DNA of 64,000 bases from JALZEG01 sp046263255 (GTDB lineage Bacteria > Actinomycetota > CADDZG01 > WHSQ01). Location of the stretch: the NCBI GenBank assembly GCA_046263255.1, contig JBHELD010000026.1:27316-91315 (forward strand), given 5' to 3'. Shown piece by piece: positions 16,812 to 25,698 of the stretch. The notes under the pieces were generated by a model. The model made no database searches. It was not told the origin of the DNA and worked only from the letters and a program-made list of their open reading frames with translations. The position numbers were made by a program, and so were the translations under genes. How positions within the stretch are numbered: the first letter of the stretch is position 1; the number at the start of each line of letters is the position of its first letter.

Positions 16812-17640
16812 TCGAGCCCGCGGGGGCCGGGGCGGCTCCGTCGCCCGGAGCAGCTCCTTCGCTCGGCCCCGGGAATGCGGATGCGTCCGAGCCGAAGGCC
16901 GCCTGGAAGGGCTTCAGCAGCTCGATCGGGATCGGCACGACCAGCGTCGAGTTCTTCTCCGCCGACACCTCGGTGATCGTCTGCAGGAAACGGAGCTGAT
17001 AGGCGATCGGGTGACGGGCGATGACCTCGGCGGCCTGGGCGAGCTTCTCCGACGCCTGGAACTCACCTTCGGCGTGGATGATCTTCGCCCGGCGCTCACG
17101 CTCGGCCTCCGCCTGCTTGGCCATCGCGCGCTGCATCTCGACCGGCAGGTCGACGTCCTTGATCTCGACGAGGTTGACCTTGACGCCCCACGGGTCGGTG
17201 AGGTCGTCGATGATGCGCTGCAGGTCGCCGTTCAGCCGATCGCGCTCGCCGAGGATCGTGTCGAGATCGACCTGCGAGAGCACGGCGCGCAGCGTGGTCT
17301 GCGCGATCTGCGAGGTCGCGTACAGGTAGTTCTGCACCTCCACGATCGCCTTCACCGGCTGGAAGACCTGGAAGTAGCAGACCGCGTTCACGCGGACCGT
17401 GACGTTGTCCTTCGTGATCACGTCCTGCGGCGGGACGTCCAGCGTCACGATCTGCAGGTTGACCTTCACCATCTTGTCGATGATCGGGATGATGAAGAAG
17501 AGGCCGGGGCCCTTGGCGCCGGCGACGACCCGCCCGAGCCGGAAGATGACCCCTCTCTCGTACTCCTGCACGACCCGGATCGAAGCCGCGGCGATGATAA
17601 GGATCACGAAAGCCGCGACGCCGAGCACACCCAGAGCCAT
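16804..17640 (-). CDS. Slipin (SPFH/band-7/stomatin family) membrane protein
   Basis: The 278-residue protein has an N-terminal membrane segment (residues 3-22) and a typical SPFH domain: RVVQEYERGVIFRLGRV, GPGLFFIIPIIDKM, TLDVPPQDVITKDNVTVRVNAV and AVLSQVDLDTILGERD. A coiled-coil of charged residues (AKQAEAERERRAKIIHAEGEF) and an Ala/Pro tail follow. Slipins scaffold detergent-resistant membrane regions and are partnered with NfeD, whose gene ends directly before this one. The 3' end overlaps the convergent zur gene by 8 bp. Confidence 0.93.
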   Translation of the reverse strand: MALGVLGVAAFVILIIAAASIRVVQEYERGVIFRLGRVVAGAKGPGLFFIIPIIDKMVKVNLQIVTLDVPPQDVITKDNVTVRVNAVCYFQVFQPVKAIVEVQNYLYATSQIAQTTLRAVLSQVDLDTILGERDRLNGDLQRIIDDLTDPWGVKVNLVEIKDVDLPVEMQRAMAKQAEAERERRAKIIHAEGEFQASEKLAQAAEVIARHPIAYQLRFLQTITEVSAEKNSTLVVPIPIELLKPFQAAFGSDASAFPGPSEGAAPGDGAAPAPAGSTS

Positions 17641-19071
17641 CTACTCCTCCTTTGCCTCCACCATCACCCTTCGATCCATCGTGCGTTCGTCCATCTCGAC
17701 GTCGTCGTGCAGCGGCTCGACGAGGAGCACGAGCCCCTCGGCCGCCTTCACCTGGACCCTGGACCCGGCCGCGATCCCCGTCTCCATGGTCCGGGCGCGC
17801 CACAACGTGCCCCTGGTCACGACCGTCCCCTCGGGCGCGATGTCGGTCTTGGCCTCGCCGATCGTCCCTACGATCGACTCCTCGCCGGTGATCGGACGGC
17901 GGAGCCGCACCCGGAGCGCGGCGGTCATCACCGAGACGAAGAACAGCAGCGTGCCGGCGACCGCTGCGATGATCGCCCACGGGCTCAGCGACAGTGCGGG
18001 ATCGGCGCCGGAGAACAACAGCAACCCGCCGGCTACGAGCATCACGAGCCCCGCCGCGGTCCACGCGCCCAACCCCGCCGTATGGAGGTCGACGAGGAGG
18101 AGCCCCACCGCCAGCATGATGAGAAGCACGCCGAGCCAGTTCGTCGGAAGCACGCTCAGGCCGTAGAAGCCCATCAGGAGGGCCGCGGCCCCCAGGATCC
18201 CCGCGAAGCCGATGCCGGGGTTGTAGAGCTCGAAGATGATCCCGAACGCGCCGGTCAGCAAGAGGAGAAACGCGACCTCGGGGCTCGTCAGCGCGTGTTG
18301 CAGACGCTGCAAGAGGTCCATCTGCTGGAACCGGAGCGTGACGGTCGGGCCCCTGGCGGGGTCCCACGTCTCGAGCGTCACCATCCCGCCGCTCGCGACC
18401 TCGACGGACTCGCCGTCCAGCGACTCCAGCAGCTCGCGCAGCGACGACGCCTGCCCGTCCACGACACCCCGCTCGACCGCCTCGGTGACCCCGATCGCCT
18501 CGGCCTCACGGACGGCGGCCTCTGCGAACTCGACGTCGCGGCCACGCTCGCGCGCGAGCTCGGTGATGAACGCGACGGCGTCGTTTACGACCTTCTCCTC
18601 CATCGCGTCCGAGAGGTCGCCGCCCGAGAGGTTGACGGGCGTCGCCGCTCCCAGCTCGGTGGCCGCCGCCATGTACGTGAGGTTCGCGGCGTACGCGATG
18701 AACGTCCCCGCGGAGGCGGCGCGGGATCCCTGCGGCGCGATCCACACCACGACGGGGATCTCCGATCGCATCATCTGCTCGATCACGTCGCGCATCGCGA
18801 TGTCGAGCCCCCCGGGCGTGTCGAGCTGGATGATCGCCGCGTACGCGTCCTGCTGCGCGGCCTCGAGCCGAGACGTCAGGTAGTCGGCCGTCGGGTCGTC
18901 GATGACGCCCTCGACCTCGATGAGGTCCACCTTGGGGGAAGAGGACTGCGCGGCCGCCGGGGCCGCGAGCAGGAGGGCGAGCCCTGTGACGAGCGCCGAG
19001 AGGAAGAGGGCGGCGCGGCCGCGCCGCGCGCGGCCACCGCGACCCGAACCGGCACCCGCGAGGCGACCCAT
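17641..19071 (-). CDS. NfeD-family membrane-bound serine protease
   Basis: The 476-residue protein is a full-length NfeD1b. A signal peptide (about 20-41) is followed by a ClpP-class protease domain (VEGVIDDPTADYLTSRLE, LDTPGGLDIAMRDVI, SRAASAGTFIAYAAN with the nucleophilic Ser). About six membrane helices come next (250-400), then a C-terminal OB-fold (VGTIGEAKTDIAPEGTVVTRGTLWRA). NfeD proteases cleave slipins, and the slipin gene follows immediately (stop and start are adjacent). Membrane quality control is the accepted role of the pair. Confidence 0.92.
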   Translation of the reverse strand: MGRLAGAGSGRGGRARRGRAALFLSALVTGLALLLAAPAAAQSSSPKVDLIEVEGVIDDPTADYLTSRLEAAQQDAYAAIIQLDTPGGLDIAMRDVIEQMMRSEIPVVVWIAPQGSRAASAGTFIAYAANLTYMAAATELGAATPVNLSGGDLSDAMEEKVVNDAVAFITELARERGRDVEFAEAAVREAEAIGVTEAVERGVVDGQASSLRELLESLDGESVEVASGGMVTLETWDPARGPTVTLRFQQMDLLQRLQHALTSPEVAFLLLLTGAFGIIFELYNPGIGFAGILGAAALLMGFYGLSVLPTNWLGVLLIMLAVGLLLVDLHTAGLGAWTAAGLVMLVAGGLLLFSGADPALSLSPWAIIAAVAGTLLFFVSVMTAALRVRLRRPITGEESIVGTIGEAKTDIAPEGTVVTRGTLWRARTMETGIAAGSRVQVKAAEGLVLLVEPLHDDVEMDERTMDRRVMVEAKEE

Positions 19072-19259
19072 ATCCCCAATGGTCGCAGGTTTCAGTTGCT
19101 TTGCTGCCTGCTGTCGATGGACCCCGCGGCGACGCCGGCACCGCGCTCGTCAGCGGGACGCCGCGAGCTTGCGCCGGCCCCCGAACCTGTCGCGGGCCGG
19201 TTTCGCCGGAACCAACCCGAAACCCCCCGGCGACTCGACGATTCCAGGATCACCACAGG

Positions 19260-20612
19260 CTAGAAGCCGACGTGGTCCCTCACGATCCCGAAGAGGGCGC
19301 GGTGGCCTTTCTCGTTCGGGTGGAACGAGTAAACGAGCTCGTGCCGCGCGATTATCTGGTTCACGTACGGCTCGTCCTTACACAGCTCGTGACCCTTGAA
19401 CGCGTCCTCGACGTCCACGAACCCGACGCGCGCCGCACGAGCTGTGTCGCGGATCCTCTCGTTGACACGGTGGGTGCTCCTGCGGATCCGGTAGATCTCT
19501 CCCTGGGTGAAGCCTCTCAGCCTCCACGGGCACTCGGCCGTCCTCCACACCGGGAAGATCTGCGGGTAACCGACGACATACACACGTGCGTCCTCGTGCG
19601 CGAGCCGCCTGATCTCGTCGTAGAGGGTGCGCAGTCGTGGCCCGAGCACGCGCAGGTTCTTCTCGAACTCTTTCTGGAGGCCGAACTCCTCGAAGCAGTT
19701 CGGCGCCAGCTGCTTGCCGAACCCGAACGCGCACTTGGTAAGTATCTTCTTGAACTTCATGTCGTTGCCGCCCGCGGTGAGCGTGACCAGATCCGTCTCG
19801 CTCGAGATCGCGTCGACCTGCGGACCCTCGTTCTCCTGGCCGCCCCAGAAGTTGTCGATCACCGCGCCGCTGCACGCTACGAACGTGAACGACTCGATCA
19901 GCTCGCTGGCGTGGTCGGCGAGGTGCTGTGGATACGCGGCCTCGGACCGGTGGCAGTGGTTGCCGTCGGTGTGCGTCGGCCAGATGAACGGCGGGTTCCC
20001 CTCACCCGACGAGTACGAATCGCCCAGCGCGACGTAATCCACGGGGGCGCCGAGGGTCACCGCGACGTCCAGGTAGCTCTCGACGCCGCGGTCGCTCCCT
20101 CTGACGGCGAGCAGGTTCGCGACGCCCGGCTCCACGGCTCCCGGCGGGATCGCCAACCGGAAGCCCCGCATCGCGCACCCCTCCTGGTCGTGCGCGACGA
20201 CCTCGACGCCGTTCCAGAAGACCTGTGCCGCGTTGTCCGCGGCGACCGACACGTAGAGGTCGGGCGTGCCGGCGGGGACCTCGACCCACCTCCGGACCAG
20301 AAGGTCTGTCTCGAGACCCCAAGGCGTGTCGACGGTGTCGCTCAGGGGGCAGGCGCCACCGGAGCCGAACGGCGCGTCGCCCACGGCGAACGAGGAGTCG
20401 TCGAAGCCGGGTTGCTCGAAGCCCGGGGACCCGCCGTGCGCCACCTCCTGGTACCGGTAGCCGTCCGACCCCCACGGCAGGAGCATGGCCGCTCCCGAGT
20501 CCTCCCCCGCGGCCGTCGATGCCGCCGAGCCCGTTGCCAGAGCGCCCGCGGCCCCGACCGTGAGCGCTACGCCGACCACGGCGCCGCGCGCGCGTGAAGA
20601 TCGCCATCCCAT
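19260..20612 (-). CDS. Secreted SGNH/GDSL esterase
   Basis: The 450-residue protein has a signal peptide (to about residue 34). An N-terminal beta-sandwich resembling a carbohydrate-binding or lectin fold follows (PWGLETDLLVRRWVEVP, DNAAQVFWNGVEVV). The C-terminal SGNH hydrolase has block I GDSYSSGEG with Ser199, block III GGND at 281-284, and FHPNEKGH near the end supplying His. Multiple Cys pairs (CHRS, ACSG, KCAFG, NCFEE, ECPW, LCKD) fit the disulfide-rich secreted actinobacterial lipases. It probably hydrolyses an ester outside the cell; the substrate is unknown. Start ATG 20612. Confidence 0.85.
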   Translation of the reverse strand: MGWRSSRARGAVVGVALTVGAAGALATGSAASTAAGEDSGAAMLLPWGSDGYRYQEVAHGGSPGFEQPGFDDSSFAVGDAPFGSGGACPLSDTVDTPWGLETDLLVRRWVEVPAGTPDLYVSVAADNAAQVFWNGVEVVAHDQEGCAMRGFRLAIPPGAVEPGVANLLAVRGSDRGVESYLDVAVTLGAPVDYVALGDSYSSGEGNPPFIWPTHTDGNHCHRSEAAYPQHLADHASELIESFTFVACSGAVIDNFWGGQENEGPQVDAISSETDLVTLTAGGNDMKFKKILTKCAFGFGKQLAPNCFEEFGLQKEFEKNLRVLGPRLRTLYDEIRRLAHEDARVYVVGYPQIFPVWRTAECPWRLRGFTQGEIYRIRRSTHRVNERIRDTARAARVGFVDVEDAFKGHELCKDEPYVNQIIARHELVYSFHPNEKGHRALFGIVRDHVGF

Positions 20613-20711
20613 AGCAGAACCCCTCGTCCGTTCGTCCCCGTCGATGATAGGACAGCCCGGACTCGCCCGACATGGCCCGATCAGTTTTCGGCGGGAAAGG
20701 CATGTCTTCCG

Positions 20712-21767
20712 GTGAACGCGATGCGACACAATGCCCCGGTGTCGATAGACGAGTTCCTCGAGCCGCGCATCCTGATCGTCTCCGGCAAGGGCGGCGTCGG
20801 GAAGACGACGGTCGCCGCGGCCCTCGCGATCGTCGCGGCGCGCCACGGACGGCGCGTGTGCATCGCCGAGGTCGACCGCAAGGGGACGCTCCCGCGCCTG
20901 TTCGGCGGCCCCACGCTCGGGTACGAGCCGCGCCAGCTCTCGCCCGGCGTCTTCGGGATGAACATCGTCCCGGAGGCCGCCCTCGCCGAGTACCTCGAGG
21001 TCCAGTACCACATGAAGCGGATCTCGAAGGTCTTCACGAGCTCGCACTTCGTCGACTACATCACCGCCGCGGCGCCCGGGCTGAAGGACATCCTGATGCT
21101 CGGGAAGATCTGGTACCTCGAGCAGGGCCGGGGCCACGGACGAGGGGCCGGGGACTGGGACACGATCATCGTCGACGCGCCCGCGGCGGGCCACATGCTC
21201 ACGTTCCTCTCCGCGCCGGTGGGCCTGGCCGACGCCGTCCGGGTAGGCCCGGTCAAACGGCAGTCGGACTGGCTGGTGCAGATGCTCCAGGATCCGTCGC
21301 GCACCCGCGTCCACCTCGTAGCGCTCCCCGAGGAGATACCGGTCTCCGAGACCCTGGAGACGGCGGAGGCCCTGAGGGATCGGATCGGCATCGCCTCGGG
21401 GACCGTGTTCGCGAACGGCGTCTACTCCGAGCTCCTCGACGAGGACGAGAGACGCGCGTTCGCCGAGATCGGCGCCGGCAAGCCGATGGCGACCATGAAG
21501 AAGATCGCCGCCTCGGCCGGGATCAGGCTCGATTCGGAGGACGTCGCCGCGCTGATCGGGTACGGGCGCTTCCTCATGGCGCGCCGGCAGATCCAGGGCG
21601 TCCATCTGAAGAAGCTCAAGCGGGGTGTCGACCAGCCGGTCGTCGAGCTCCCGTTCCTCTTCTCCGCTGGCCTGGCGCTCCCGGACATAGAGAACCTCGC
21701 CGACGTCATCGAGGGATCCGCGTCGGAGAGCCGACCTGCGCCGGCGAGGCGCGCCGCGTCGTCGTGA
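20712..21767 (+). CDS. ArsA/Get3-like ATPase, first of a pair (canonical deviant Walker A)
   Basis: The 351-residue protein is a deviant-Walker P-loop ATPase: GKGGVGKTT at 25-33 with the signature Lys26, a switch region DRKGTLPRLFGG, and IVDAPAAGHMLTFL as the second motif. It matches ArsA/Get3 and mycobacterial Rv3679. No arsenic genes are nearby, and the Cys cluster that binds arsenite is not visible. It ends in GTGA overlap with the second ATPase gene, so the two products probably form a heterodimer. In mycobacteria the homologous pair also sits by a whiB gene, as here. Confidence 0.85.
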   Translation: MNAMRHNAPVSIDEFLEPRILIVSGKGGVGKTTVAAALAIVAARHGRRVCIAEVDRKGTLPRLFGGPTLGYEPRQLSPGVFGMNIVPEAALAEYLEVQYHMKRISKVFTSSHFVDYITAAAPGLKDILMLGKIWYLEQGRGHGRGAGDWDTIIVDAPAAGHMLTFLSAPVGLADAVRVGPVKRQSDWLVQMLQDPSRTRVHLVALPEEIPVSETLETAEALRDRIGIASGTVFANGVYSELLDEDERRAFAEIGAGKPMATMKKIAASAGIRLDSEDVAALIGYGRFLMARRQIQGVHLKKLKRGVDQPVVELPFLFSAGLALPDIENLADVIEGSASESRPAPARRAASS

Positions 21768-22894
21768 ACCCGATCGCGCAGATCGTCGCGACGAAGGAGG
21801 TCGTGGTGTGCGCGGGCGCGGGCGGCGTGGGCAAGACGACGGCCGCCGCCGCGATCGCGCTCAAGGCCGCGATCGACGGCAAGAAGGCCGCCGTGCTCAC
21901 GATCGACCCCGCGCGCCGGCTGGCGGCGTCGCTGGGGCTGAGGGAGCTGAGCAACGAGCCCACGAAGGTCGGTGCGCGTAAGTTCTCTGCAGTCGGCGTC
22001 CAGCCGAAGGGCGAGCTCCACGCGCTGATGCTCGACACGAAGACGACGTTCGACCGCGTCGTCCACCGCTATGCCCCCACGCGCGAGCAGGCGGAGCGCA
22101 TCATCGCCAACCGCTTCTACCGCAACATCTCGTCGACGCTATCGGGGACCCAGGAGTACATGGCGATGGAGAGGCTTTACGAGCTGCACGCCGAGGGGGG
22201 CTTCGACGTCGTCGTGATCGACACGCCGCCGACGCGCAACGCCCTCGACTTCCTCGACGCGCCCCAGCGCATGACCGAGTTCCTGGACAGCCGCGTCCTG
22301 CGGTGGTTCCTGCTCCCCTACATGAAGGCGGGCGGCGGCATCATGCGCGTCGCCAACGTCGCGGCGACCACTTTCCTGCGCATCGTCAAGCGCATCGTCG
22401 GCGCCGACGTGCTCGAGGACACCGCCGAGTTCTTCGCCAACCTCGAGGGGATGTACGACGGATTCAAGCAGCGGGCGCGCGAGGTGTCCGAGCTGCTCCA
22501 GTCGAACGCGACGTCGTTCGTCGTCGTCACCTCCCCGGCGGAGGACTCCGTGACCGAGGCCACGTTCTTCGCGGAGCGCCTGAACGACTCGCACCTCCCG
22601 TTCGGGGCGCTCGTCGTGAACCGCGTTCACCCGAAGATCGGGGACGGCATCGACGTGAAGCCGCGGCAGCTCCACAGGCTGGACTCCGGCGACGAGGACG
22701 CGCGTCTGCTGGCGAAGCTCCTCGACAACGAGGAGGCGTTCATGAGGGTCGTGAGGCTCGAGGAGCAGAACCTCGCCGAGCTCGCCCGCAGGGTCCCCCG
22801 GCACAAGTGGGTGCGGGTCCCCTACCTCGAGCAGGAGGCCGTCGACTTCTCGGGCCTGCTGGCGATCTCGGACCAGCTCTTCGGGACAGCCTGA
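21764..22894 (+). CDS. ArsA/Get3-like ATPase, second of a pair (lacks signature lysine)
   Basis: The 376-residue product starts at the overlapping GTG. Its P-loop is GAGGVGKTT (19-27): the signature Lys of the deviant Walker A is Ala, while the phosphate-binding Lys is kept. LTIDPARRLAASLGL and VVIDTPPTRNALDFLDAP follow, typical of the ArsA fold, then a helical region (YMKAGGGIMRVANVAATTFL) that could contact hydrophobic clients. It resembles Rv3680. An asymmetric ATPase with one full and one partial active site is a reasonable inference. Confidence 0.85.
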   Translation: MNPIAQIVATKEVVVCAGAGGVGKTTAAAAIALKAAIDGKKAAVLTIDPARRLAASLGLRELSNEPTKVGARKFSAVGVQPKGELHALMLDTKTTFDRVVHRYAPTREQAERIIANRFYRNISSTLSGTQEYMAMERLYELHAEGGFDVVVIDTPPTRNALDFLDAPQRMTEFLDSRVLRWFLLPYMKAGGGIMRVANVAATTFLRIVKRIVGADVLEDTAEFFANLEGMYDGFKQRAREVSELLQSNATSFVVVTSPAEDSVTEATFFAERLNDSHLPFGALVVNRVHPKIGDGIDVKPRQLHRLDSGDEDARLLAKLLDNEEAFMRVVRLEEQNLAELARRVPRHKWVRVPYLEQEAVDFSGLLAISDQLFGTA

Positions 22895-22948
22895 CAACCG
22901 GCGCGCGCGGCACGCCGGGCTCCGTTCGCCGGCGGGTAGGATCGCGCC

Positions 22949-23431
22949 GTGCTAGCCGCCAGGGCCATCGAGGGCTTCGTCTTCGTCCTCACCGCGGGAT
23001 CGACGCTGTTCGCGGTCGTCGTGCTGGCGGATCTGTTCCGGCTTCGCTCGAAGGAGCTCGGCCCCGCCTACCGCGGCGGCCTCGGGCAGTGGTCGTGGGC
23101 GGCGCACCGGATCACCGGCGTCTTCGTCCTGGCGTTCTTGTTCGGCCACATCGTCGACACGTTCGCGGTCGGGTTCGGCCCGGAGCTGTACGACGAGACG
23201 ATCAGCCTCTACCAGCAGTGGTGGTTCAAGCCGTTCGAGGTCGGGCTGATCGCGGCCGTTATCTTCCACGCGTTCAACGGGCTGCGCATCATCCTGTTCG
23301 ACTTCTGGCCCCAGCTCGCGCTCTACCAGCGCCGCATCGCCTACGTCGAGCTCACGCTGTGCGTCGCGGCGTTCGCGCCGCCGGCGTTCTTCATGCTGCG
23401 ATCCGCCTGGGCGTCGTCCCCCTTCTCGTGA
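22949..23431 (+). CDS. SdhC-like cytochrome b556 membrane subunit
   Basis: The 160-residue protein has about four membrane helices. WSWAAHRITGVFVLAFLFGHIVDT and FKPFEVGLIAAVIFHAFNGLRIILFDF match succinate dehydrogenase membrane anchors, with candidate haem or quinone His residues in HRITG, GHIVD and FHAFNG. No sdhA, sdhB or sdhD is in the window, so it is either an orphan anchor or belongs to a complex encoded elsewhere. Start GTG 22949; its stop overlaps the next start (TGATG). Confidence 0.75.
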   Translation: MLAARAIEGFVFVLTAGSTLFAVVVLADLFRLRSKELGPAYRGGLGQWSWAAHRITGVFVLAFLFGHIVDTFAVGFGPELYDETISLYQQWWFKPFEVGLIAAVIFHAFNGLRIILFDFWPQLALYQRRIAYVELTLCVAAFAPPAFFMLRSAWASSPFS

Positions 23432-24306
23432 TGGCCACGACCGCCCGCCCCTCCACCGACCGGCTGGCTCCCGCCAAGGAGCTGGTCGCCCGCGCCGTGT
23501 CGGGCCGGGGGCTGAAGCGGGGATCCGGCGGAAAGGCGGTTCTCCGGATCGAGCGCGAGGAGAGCGTCCGGCGGATCGTGCAGGCCTACTGGACGCCGTT
23601 CGAGGCCGCCGTCCCGGGACCGTGCGTCAGTCTGCACCTGGAGGTGGCCGAGCCGGCGGTCCACTGGGGCGAGGCGTACCTCACCCCCGACTACCGCAAC
23701 TGGGTCTTCTTCTTCGCGGAGCGTCCGGACGGCGAGGTGCAGCTCGTTCACTACGAGGACTTCGCGGGGCCCGCCGAGACCGTTCGGGCGTTCTTCGACA
23801 AGGCGGCGTGGTACACGCTGATCCCGACCGACCTGTCGTGGGACGCCGTGACGTACACCGTCGCCGACGACCTCGACTGGACCGAGGCCGAGACCGCAGT
23901 CGAGGCGGGGTCGGTCGGACCGGGAGTCCAGGAGTCGTTGAAGAAATCGACGATCGTCTGGCTCCGGTGGCGCGACCCCGGCAGCGGCCGGGAGGTCACC
24001 ATGCCGGTCTGGTTCCTCTACGACAACAAAACGTCGAAGATCTACGTCGTCTCGGGCGAGCGCCAGCAGACGATCCCGGGGGCCGAGCGGCTGCGGGAGT
24101 GCGACGTTATCTTCCGGTGGAAGGGCAAGAACGCCCGGATCGGCGAGGTCCCCGCGCGCGTGCGCGTGATCCCGCAGGGGGACGAGTGGGACGAGATCGC
24201 CGAGAAGGTCGCGGAGAAGCGCCTCAACATCCCGGGGCTCCCGGAGGACACCGCCCGTCGCTGGCGCGACGAGTGCGTGTTGCTCGAGCTGACGCTTCAG
24301 GCCTGA
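23431..24306 (+). CDS. Split-barrel (pyridoxamine 5'-phosphate oxidase-like) domain protein
   Basis: The 291-residue soluble protein has an N-terminal half with no family I can name (VSLHLEVAEPAVHWGEAYLT, EDFAGPAETVRAFFDKAAW). The C-terminal half resembles a flavin-binding split barrel: TMPVWFLYDNKTSKIYVVSG, then ADECDVIFRW-type strands and ARIGEVPARVRVIP. Flavin or F420 binding is possible but not proven. The ATG overlaps the SdhC-like stop, so coupling to that membrane protein is likely and may hint at a redox role. Confidence 0.6.
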   Translation: MATTARPSTDRLAPAKELVARAVSGRGLKRGSGGKAVLRIEREESVRRIVQAYWTPFEAAVPGPCVSLHLEVAEPAVHWGEAYLTPDYRNWVFFFAERPDGEVQLVHYEDFAGPAETVRAFFDKAAWYTLIPTDLSWDAVTYTVADDLDWTEAETAVEAGSVGPGVQESLKKSTIVWLRWRDPGSGREVTMPVWFLYDNKTSKIYVVSGERQQTIPGAERLRECDVIFRWKGKNARIGEVPARVRVIPQGDEWDEIAEKVAEKRLNIPGLPEDTARRWRDECVLLELTLQA

Positions 24307-24363
24307 CGGGTTCGGCGCGCCGCGACCTGCGGAACGCGCGCGTTGGGGCTCGACGCCGCGGAG

Positions 24364-24636
24364 CTAGCCCGTCTGGAGCAACGCCCGCCAGTCCCTGGTG
24401 CCGGCCTGACGGCGGAAACGCCTGCGCTCCCGCTCCGTGAAGCCCCCCCAAATCCCGTGGTCGACCGGCGCGTCCATCGCATAGGCGAGGCACTCGCTCT
24501 GGACGGGGCACTCCCGGCAGATGCGCTTCGCCTGCTTGTGCTCCATCGCGCCGACGGCGAACCAGAGGTCGGGGTCGGTCCTCGAGCACGCGCCGAGGGC
24601 CCTCCAGTCCTGCTCCACCGCGCCCGTGCTCGACAT
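24364..24636 (-). CDS. WhiB-family [4Fe-4S] transcriptional regulator
   Basis: The 90-residue protein has the four cluster Cys at 17, 40, 43 and 49 (C-x22-C-x2-C-x5-C), the GIWGG turn at 61-65, and a basic tail (TERERRRFRRQ) that binds DNA. Wbl proteins are confined to actinobacteria and their phages, so this is the main taxonomic marker of the window. The position near the paired ArsA-like ATPases mirrors mycobacterial whiB4 beside Rv3679/Rv3680. It is transcribed away from the copC gene; the 230 bp between them should hold both promoters. Confidence 0.95.
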   Translation of the reverse strand: MSSTGAVEQDWRALGACSRTDPDLWFAVGAMEHKQAKRICRECPVQSECLAYAMDAPVDHGIWGGFTERERRRFRRQAGTRDWRALLQTG

Positions 24637-24867
24637 CCCGCGACCTCCGACTCCGTCTTTCGCGACCGGCGCTCAAGATAGGCCGGGAAGCCGCCGATTC
24701 CGATAGCCCGTTGGTACGCTTTTCGCCGCGCCCTAGTGGGCCGTGCGCGGGTAGTCATTCCGGGCCACACCCCGCCATGCCCCCTCCCCCACCCGCAGGA
24801 AGCCCTTCCCGCGAGGCGAACTAAGCTCAATAGTTACCACTCCGCCACCGTGGGAGTACTTCGACAG

Positions 24868-25698
24868 ATGCGCCACCTCCGATTCCTCCTCGCAGCGCTA
24901 GCAGTGGGCGCCTGGGCCGCCGGGCCGCTGGCGGGCGCGGCCGCAGCCGGGGAGGCCGCGCCGACGTATCAGTCGAGCGACCCGGAGGACGGCGCCATGA
25001 TGGACCACCCGCCGTCGGAGGTCACGGCGACGTTCTCCGAGCCCCTCGACGGCTCGTCACAGATGAGCGTCTTCGACGAGTGCGGGAACGAGATCGACTC
25101 CGGACCCGCGGCCGTCGAGCTCAACGAGATGCGGGTCGAGATCGGCAAGACTCCTTCGGGGACCTACAAGGTCGTCTACACCGCCGTCGGCCTCGCCGGC
25201 GTGACCGGAAAGACCACCGGGAGCTTCGACTTCATGGTCCACCACGGCAAGCCGTGCGACGGCGGCGGCGGTGGCCACGACGGTCACGGCAACGGCAAGG
25301 GGAAGGACAAGGGTCACGGCAACCACGGGGGCGGCCACGACGGCCACGAGAACGGCGGCGGCCACGACGATCACGGCGGGACCGGCGGCCCGGGGTCGTC
25401 CGGCCATTCGGGCCACTCCTCCGCAACCGCCCACGGCGGCGACCACATGGCGGCGGGCGACGGAGGGCACGGCGAGCACGGCGCCGGCCACGGCAACCAC
25501 GGCGGCGGCGGGAACGGCCGCGGCTCCGAAGAGGGTCCCACCGCGGCGGGTCCGAACCCGACCGTCGCCTCGGGCCCCGACGGGATCGTTGCGACCGCGG
25601 ACGGGCAGGCGCTGCTGATCGGCCTCGGCCTCGCGTTGCTCGTAGGGCTGCTCGGCGGGTGGCTGTTGAGGACCACGTCCCCGCCCCACGCTGCCTAA
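24868..25698 (+). CDS. copC: CopC-domain exported copper-binding protein with His/Gly-rich linker
   Basis: The 276-residue protein has a signal peptide (to about 27). A CopC domain follows (YQSSDPEDGAMMDHPPSEVTATFSEPL ... GTYKVVYTAVGLAGVTGKTTGSFDFMVHH), then about 120 residues rich in His, Gly, Asp and Asn. A C-terminal membrane helix ends the protein (LLIGLGLALLVGLLGGWLL). The N-terminal His that binds Cu(II) in many CopC proteins is not present at the mature start, so the His-rich linker may be the main metal site. A GTG at 24850 is an alternative start. The gene converges with copD. Confidence 0.85.
   Translation: MRHLRFLLAALAVGAWAAGPLAGAAAAGEAAPTYQSSDPEDGAMMDHPPSEVTATFSEPLDGSSQMSVFDECGNEIDSGPAAVELNEMRVEIGKTPSGTYKVVYTAVGLAGVTGKTTGSFDFMVHHGKPCDGGGGGHDGHGNGKGKDKGHGNHGGGHDGHENGGGHDDHGGTGGPGSSGHSGHSSATAHGGDHMAAGDGGHGEHGAGHGNHGGGGNGRGSEEGPTAAGPNPTVASGPDGIVATADGQALLIGLGLALLVGLLGGWLLRTTSPPHAA

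Noticed and set aside
20712..22894. Arsenic resistance operon
   Set aside because: The ArsA-like ATPases have no arsB, arsC or arsR next to them, and arsenite-binding Cys residues are not seen.
25258..25520. The repetitive GGCCACGACGG stretch as a CRISPR or satellite repeat
   Set aside because: It is in-frame low-complexity coding sequence of the CopC tail; no regular repeat-spacer layout.
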